Shown here: positions 61,308-64,000 of the stretch, one piece after another
Layout: each line of letters opens with the position of its first letter
How positions within the stretch are numbered: position 1 is the first letter of the stretch
Source of the DNA: Candidatus Stammera capleta
GTDB lineage: Bacteria > Pseudomonadota > Gammaproteobacteria > Enterobacterales > Enterobacteriaceae
Length of the DNA stretch: 64,000 bases
Direction of reading: 5' to 3'
Assembly (NCBI GenBank): GCA_015134395.1
Contig: CP043983.1
Span: 217,295-281,294, forward strand
Position numbers and translations under genes: made by a program
Notes under the pieces: generated by a model
What the model was told of the DNA's origin: nothing
What the model saw: only the letters and a program-made list of their open reading frames with translations
Database searches by the model: none

Positions 61308-62987
61308 ATGAAAATTTATTATTGTGGTCTTTTAAATTTAAGTAATTTAAATAAAAAAATAAAATTATATGGTTGAGTTAATAATTTACGTTTTTTAAAA
61401 AATATTGTTTTTATAGATTTAAGAGATCATACTGGAATTATTCAAGTTTTTTTAAAAAAAAAATATTTAAATTTATGAAAATTAGTATTATCATTAACAA
61501 ATGAATCTTGTATTAAAATTTTAGGAAAAATATGTAAAAAAAAAAGTAATAATTCTAAAATAGAAGTAAAAATGTTAAATATTAAAATATATAATTATTC
61601 TAAATCTTTGCCTTTAAATATTAATAAAAAAAATAGTGAAAAAGTTAGATTAAAATATCGTTATTTAGATTTAAGAAGAAAAGAAATGTTTGATATTTTA
61701 AATTTAAGATCAAATGTTAGTTTTTATATACGCAAATTTTTTTATAAAAAATTTTTTTTAGAAATAGAAACACCTTTTTTATCAAAATCTTTTCCTGAGG
61801 GAGCTAGGGATTATATTATTCCTAGTAGAATATATAAAAATAAATTTTATTCTTTACCTCAATCTCCTCAAATTTTTAAACAATTATTAATGATTTCTTG
61901 TATAGATAAATATTATCAAATAGTTAAATGTTTTAGAGATGAAGATTCACGTTCTGATCGTCAACCAGAATTTACTCAAATAGATATTGAGTTATCTTTT
62001 TCGAATTTTAAAGATATTATTTATATAATTGAAGAATTAATTATTAATTTGTGATTTAATTTTAAAAATATTATTTTAAATAATAATTTTCCTATAATTA
62101 GTTATTATGATTCAATAGATTATTATGGTACAGATAAACCTGATTTAAGAAATTCATTAAAATTTTCTAAAGATATTTCTAATTTTTTAATAAATAAAAA
62201 AATTATAAAATTTGATTTATTTAATTTAAAAACTATTTTAATTAAAGATTATTATAATAATAATAATTTTAACTATAATGATATGTTAATTATTTTTAAG
62301 AAAAATAAAGTTTTAAATTATTTATGTATTAAAATTATATCTAATAATAATAATAAATATAATTATAAAAAATTTGGTAATATTAATATTAATGATAATT
62401 TAATTAATATTATTTTATTAAAATTTAAAATTAAAATAAATAATTTTATATTTATATTATTATTTAAAAAAAATGTTGATTTTAATAATTTTACTAATAT
62501 AAGAAATTTTTTTTGTAATCAATTTTATAAATTTAAAAAAGGTTATTATCCTATTTGAATAAATAATTTTCCTATGTTTTATTATGATATTAATAATAAA
62601 ATTAATACTTATCATCATCCTTTTACTATGCCTTTAATTAATAATTTAAATGATTTAAAAATATTAAATAATTATTCTAATTTATTATCTTTTTCTTATG
62701 ATTTAGTTTTAAATGGTTATGAATTAGGTAGTGGTTCTAAAAGAATTCATGATATTAATATACAACGTGAAATTTTTAATATTTTAGGTATTAATGTTAA
62801 TTTACAAAATAAAAAATATGGATTTTTTTTAAATTCTTTAGATTATGGTACACCTCCTCATTTAGGTATAGCTTTAGGTTTTGATCGTATTATTATGTTA
62901 TTAATTGATAATTTTAATATAAAAGATGTAATTGCTTTTCCTAAAACTACTTCTGGTATATGTTTATTAACTAGTTCTCCTAGTTAA
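61308..62987 (+). CDS. aspS: Aspartyl-tRNA synthetase
   Basis: Charges tRNA-Asp. 559 residues (590 in E. coli). OB-fold domain YGWVNNLRFLKNIVFIDLRD (Trp TGA), RYLDLRRKEMFDIL, ETPFLSKSFPEGARDYIIPS (motif 1), KCFRDEDSRSDRQPEFTQID (motif 2) and PHLGIALGFDRIIMLL (motif 3). The bacterial GAD insertion is present but diverged. The C-terminus ends CLLTSSPS, 20-odd residues short. AAGAG precedes the ATG. Confidence 0.97.
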
Positions 62988-63205
62988 TAAAATAATAATT
63001 TAGTTTTTTAAATTTATATAATTTAATTAATATTAATATTAATAAATTAAATAAAATATTAAATATATTAAAATATATTTAATATAATTAATTTATTTAA
63101 TTTATTATAAATATTTAAATTAATTATATATTTATTATATATTTAAATTATTATATAATTATACTAATGTTTATTAGATTATATTTTATTTAAAAGGTAA
63201 TATTA

Positions 63206-63418
63206 ATGTCAACAAGAGTAAAAGGTAATGTAAAATGGTTTAATGAATCTAAAGGTTTTGGATTTATTACTCCAGTAAATAGTGATAAAGATGTTTTTGT
63301 TCATTTTTCCGCTATTCAAAGTAGTGGTTTTAAAACTTTAACTGAAGGTCAATCTGTTGAATTTGAAATTACTGATGGAGCTAAAGGTCCTTCAGCAACT
63401 AATGTTGTTCCTTTATAA
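63206..63418 (+). CDS. cspE: Cold-shock-family RNA chaperone, CspE/CspC-like
   Basis: Single-strand nucleic-acid binding protein that melts RNA structure and can antiterminate transcription. 70 residues. [37 protein letters not shown] and [20 protein letters not shown] are nearly identical to E. coli CspE; both RNP motifs (KGFGFI, VFVHF) are intact. Its Trp codon is TGG. By far the least diverged protein here. AAAAGG lies about ten bases before the ATG, and it has its own 218-base upstream spacer. Confidence 0.97.
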   Translation: MSTRVKGNVKWFNESKGFGFITPVNSDKDVFVHFSAIQSSGFKTLTEGQSVEFEITDGAKGPSATNVVPL

Positions 63419-64000
63419 AATTAATAAATTAAATTATAATATAATATATTTTATTAATTAGATTAATATTGGATTATTTAATATGAAATGTTTAAAATAT
63501 TTTATATTAAATAATTCATATTATTTATTTTATATATTTAATTATAATAATAATTAATTATTATATATTTTTAAAGTTTTTATTTTGTTTATAAAAATGT
63601 ATTTCGTTATGTTTATTAGTTTTTTTAAATTTTTATTTTATTATTAAAATAATTTTTATATAAATAATATAAATTATATTTTATTATTATTTTATTTATT
63701 TAATTTTTATTTTTATTAATATTTTATTAATTTAATTTATATAATTTTATAATTTATTATTATAATTTTTAATTTTTCATATGATTATTTTTGATAATAA
63801 TAATTTTTCTACTTTTAATATTATAAATAATATTTCATGATTTATTTTTAATTTTTCTATTTTTTAATAATTTTTCCATCTTGGATTTTATTTATTATAT
63901 TTTTATTTGAGTTATATCAACTTTTATTTAATATATTTTTAATTCTTTTTTCATTCTGGTATATTTTTTATTATTTTATTTATTATTTTAATATTTTTAT
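63419..64000. other. 582 bases without an intact gene; possible minus-strand gene remnant
   Basis: Begins with a 12-bp inverted repeat (63473-63484 / 63504-63515) that might end the csp transcript. Further right the minus strand gives short coding-like pieces in different frames separated by stops: NILNKSWYNSNKNIINKIQ near 63900 (frame ending TAG 63857-63859), then KIEKLKINHEILFIILKVEK below 63860. The second piece loosely resembles the C-terminus of HolB (INRELLITDLLLRIEHYL), too weakly to name it. No tRNA found. Confidence 0.4.

Overview
This window is an extremely A+T-rich stretch of a reduced bacterial genome. Its gene content and order are those of a gammaproteobacterium of the Enterobacterales type: thrS-infC-rpmI-rplT-pheS-pheT, recC-recB-recD, rne/rluC-rpmF-acpP, rpmH-rnpA-yidC-mnmE, dnaN-gyrB, rpsP-trmD-rplS and prfA-prmC. 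Spacers and non-conserved positions are almost pure A/T, and lysine, asparagine and isoleucine dominate the proteins. Together with the loss of many interior cluster genes, this points to a long-term obligate symbiont, most likely of an insect; the host cannot be told from the sequence. UGA codes for tryptophan: dozens of in-frame TGA codons fall on conserved Trp positions, no gene I could close ends in TGA, and release factor 2 (prfB) is absent from its usual place beside lysS, while prfA and its methylase prmC remain.

Layout. 1-5447 (minus): translation operon thrS-infC-rpmI-rplT-pheS-pheT; pheT runs off the left edge. 5927-15039 (plus): ydjM and a complete recCBD set. 15050-20123 (minus): holA, leuS, rne. 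20206-21653 (plus): rluC (frameshifted), rpmF, acpP. 21674-29873 (minus): ldhA, sufBCDSE, a decayed transaldolase and murJ. 29993-30419 (plus): ruvX (frameshifted). 30416-34729 (minus): rpmH, rnpA, yidC, mnmE, rluD. 34730-35228: gene-free region where dnaA/oriC normally lies. 35229-43405 (plus): dnaN, gyrB, rpsP, trmD, rplS, truA, cvpA, eno, with tRNA-Asn, tRNA-Ser and tRNA-fMet; then fpr (plus) and tyrS (minus). 45510-47038: tRNA-Val and pykF. 47083-57475 (minus): gyrA, a DUF883 membrane protein, the mannose-type PTS (manX split in two, manY, manZ), dtpA, ychF, lysS, pth. 57586-62987: prfA, prmC, argS (minus), aspS. 63206-63418: a cspE-like gene. The last 580 bases hold no intact gene.

How the genes fit together. 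The cell imports hexose by a PTS and peptides by DtpA, runs lower glycolysis (enolase, pyruvate kinase) and can reduce pyruvate to D-lactate. It assembles Fe-S clusters with Suf, still flips lipid II with MurJ and inserts membrane proteins with YidC. Most of the rest is replication, repair, translation and tRNA/rRNA modification.

The most striking signals concern fidelity. Three aminoacyl-tRNA synthetases (ThrRS, LeuRS, PheRS) have lost their proofreading domains or residues. Several genes (leuS, rluC, rnpA) are broken at or beside long poly(A) tracts where polymerase slippage could restore the frame, and ruvX carries one extra base. The 3' half of leuS contains a 55-bp tandem duplication that shifts the frame away from a still-encoded ancestral C-terminus. 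A transaldolase homologue lacks its catalytic lysine. All coordinates were worked out by hand with UGA read as Trp.
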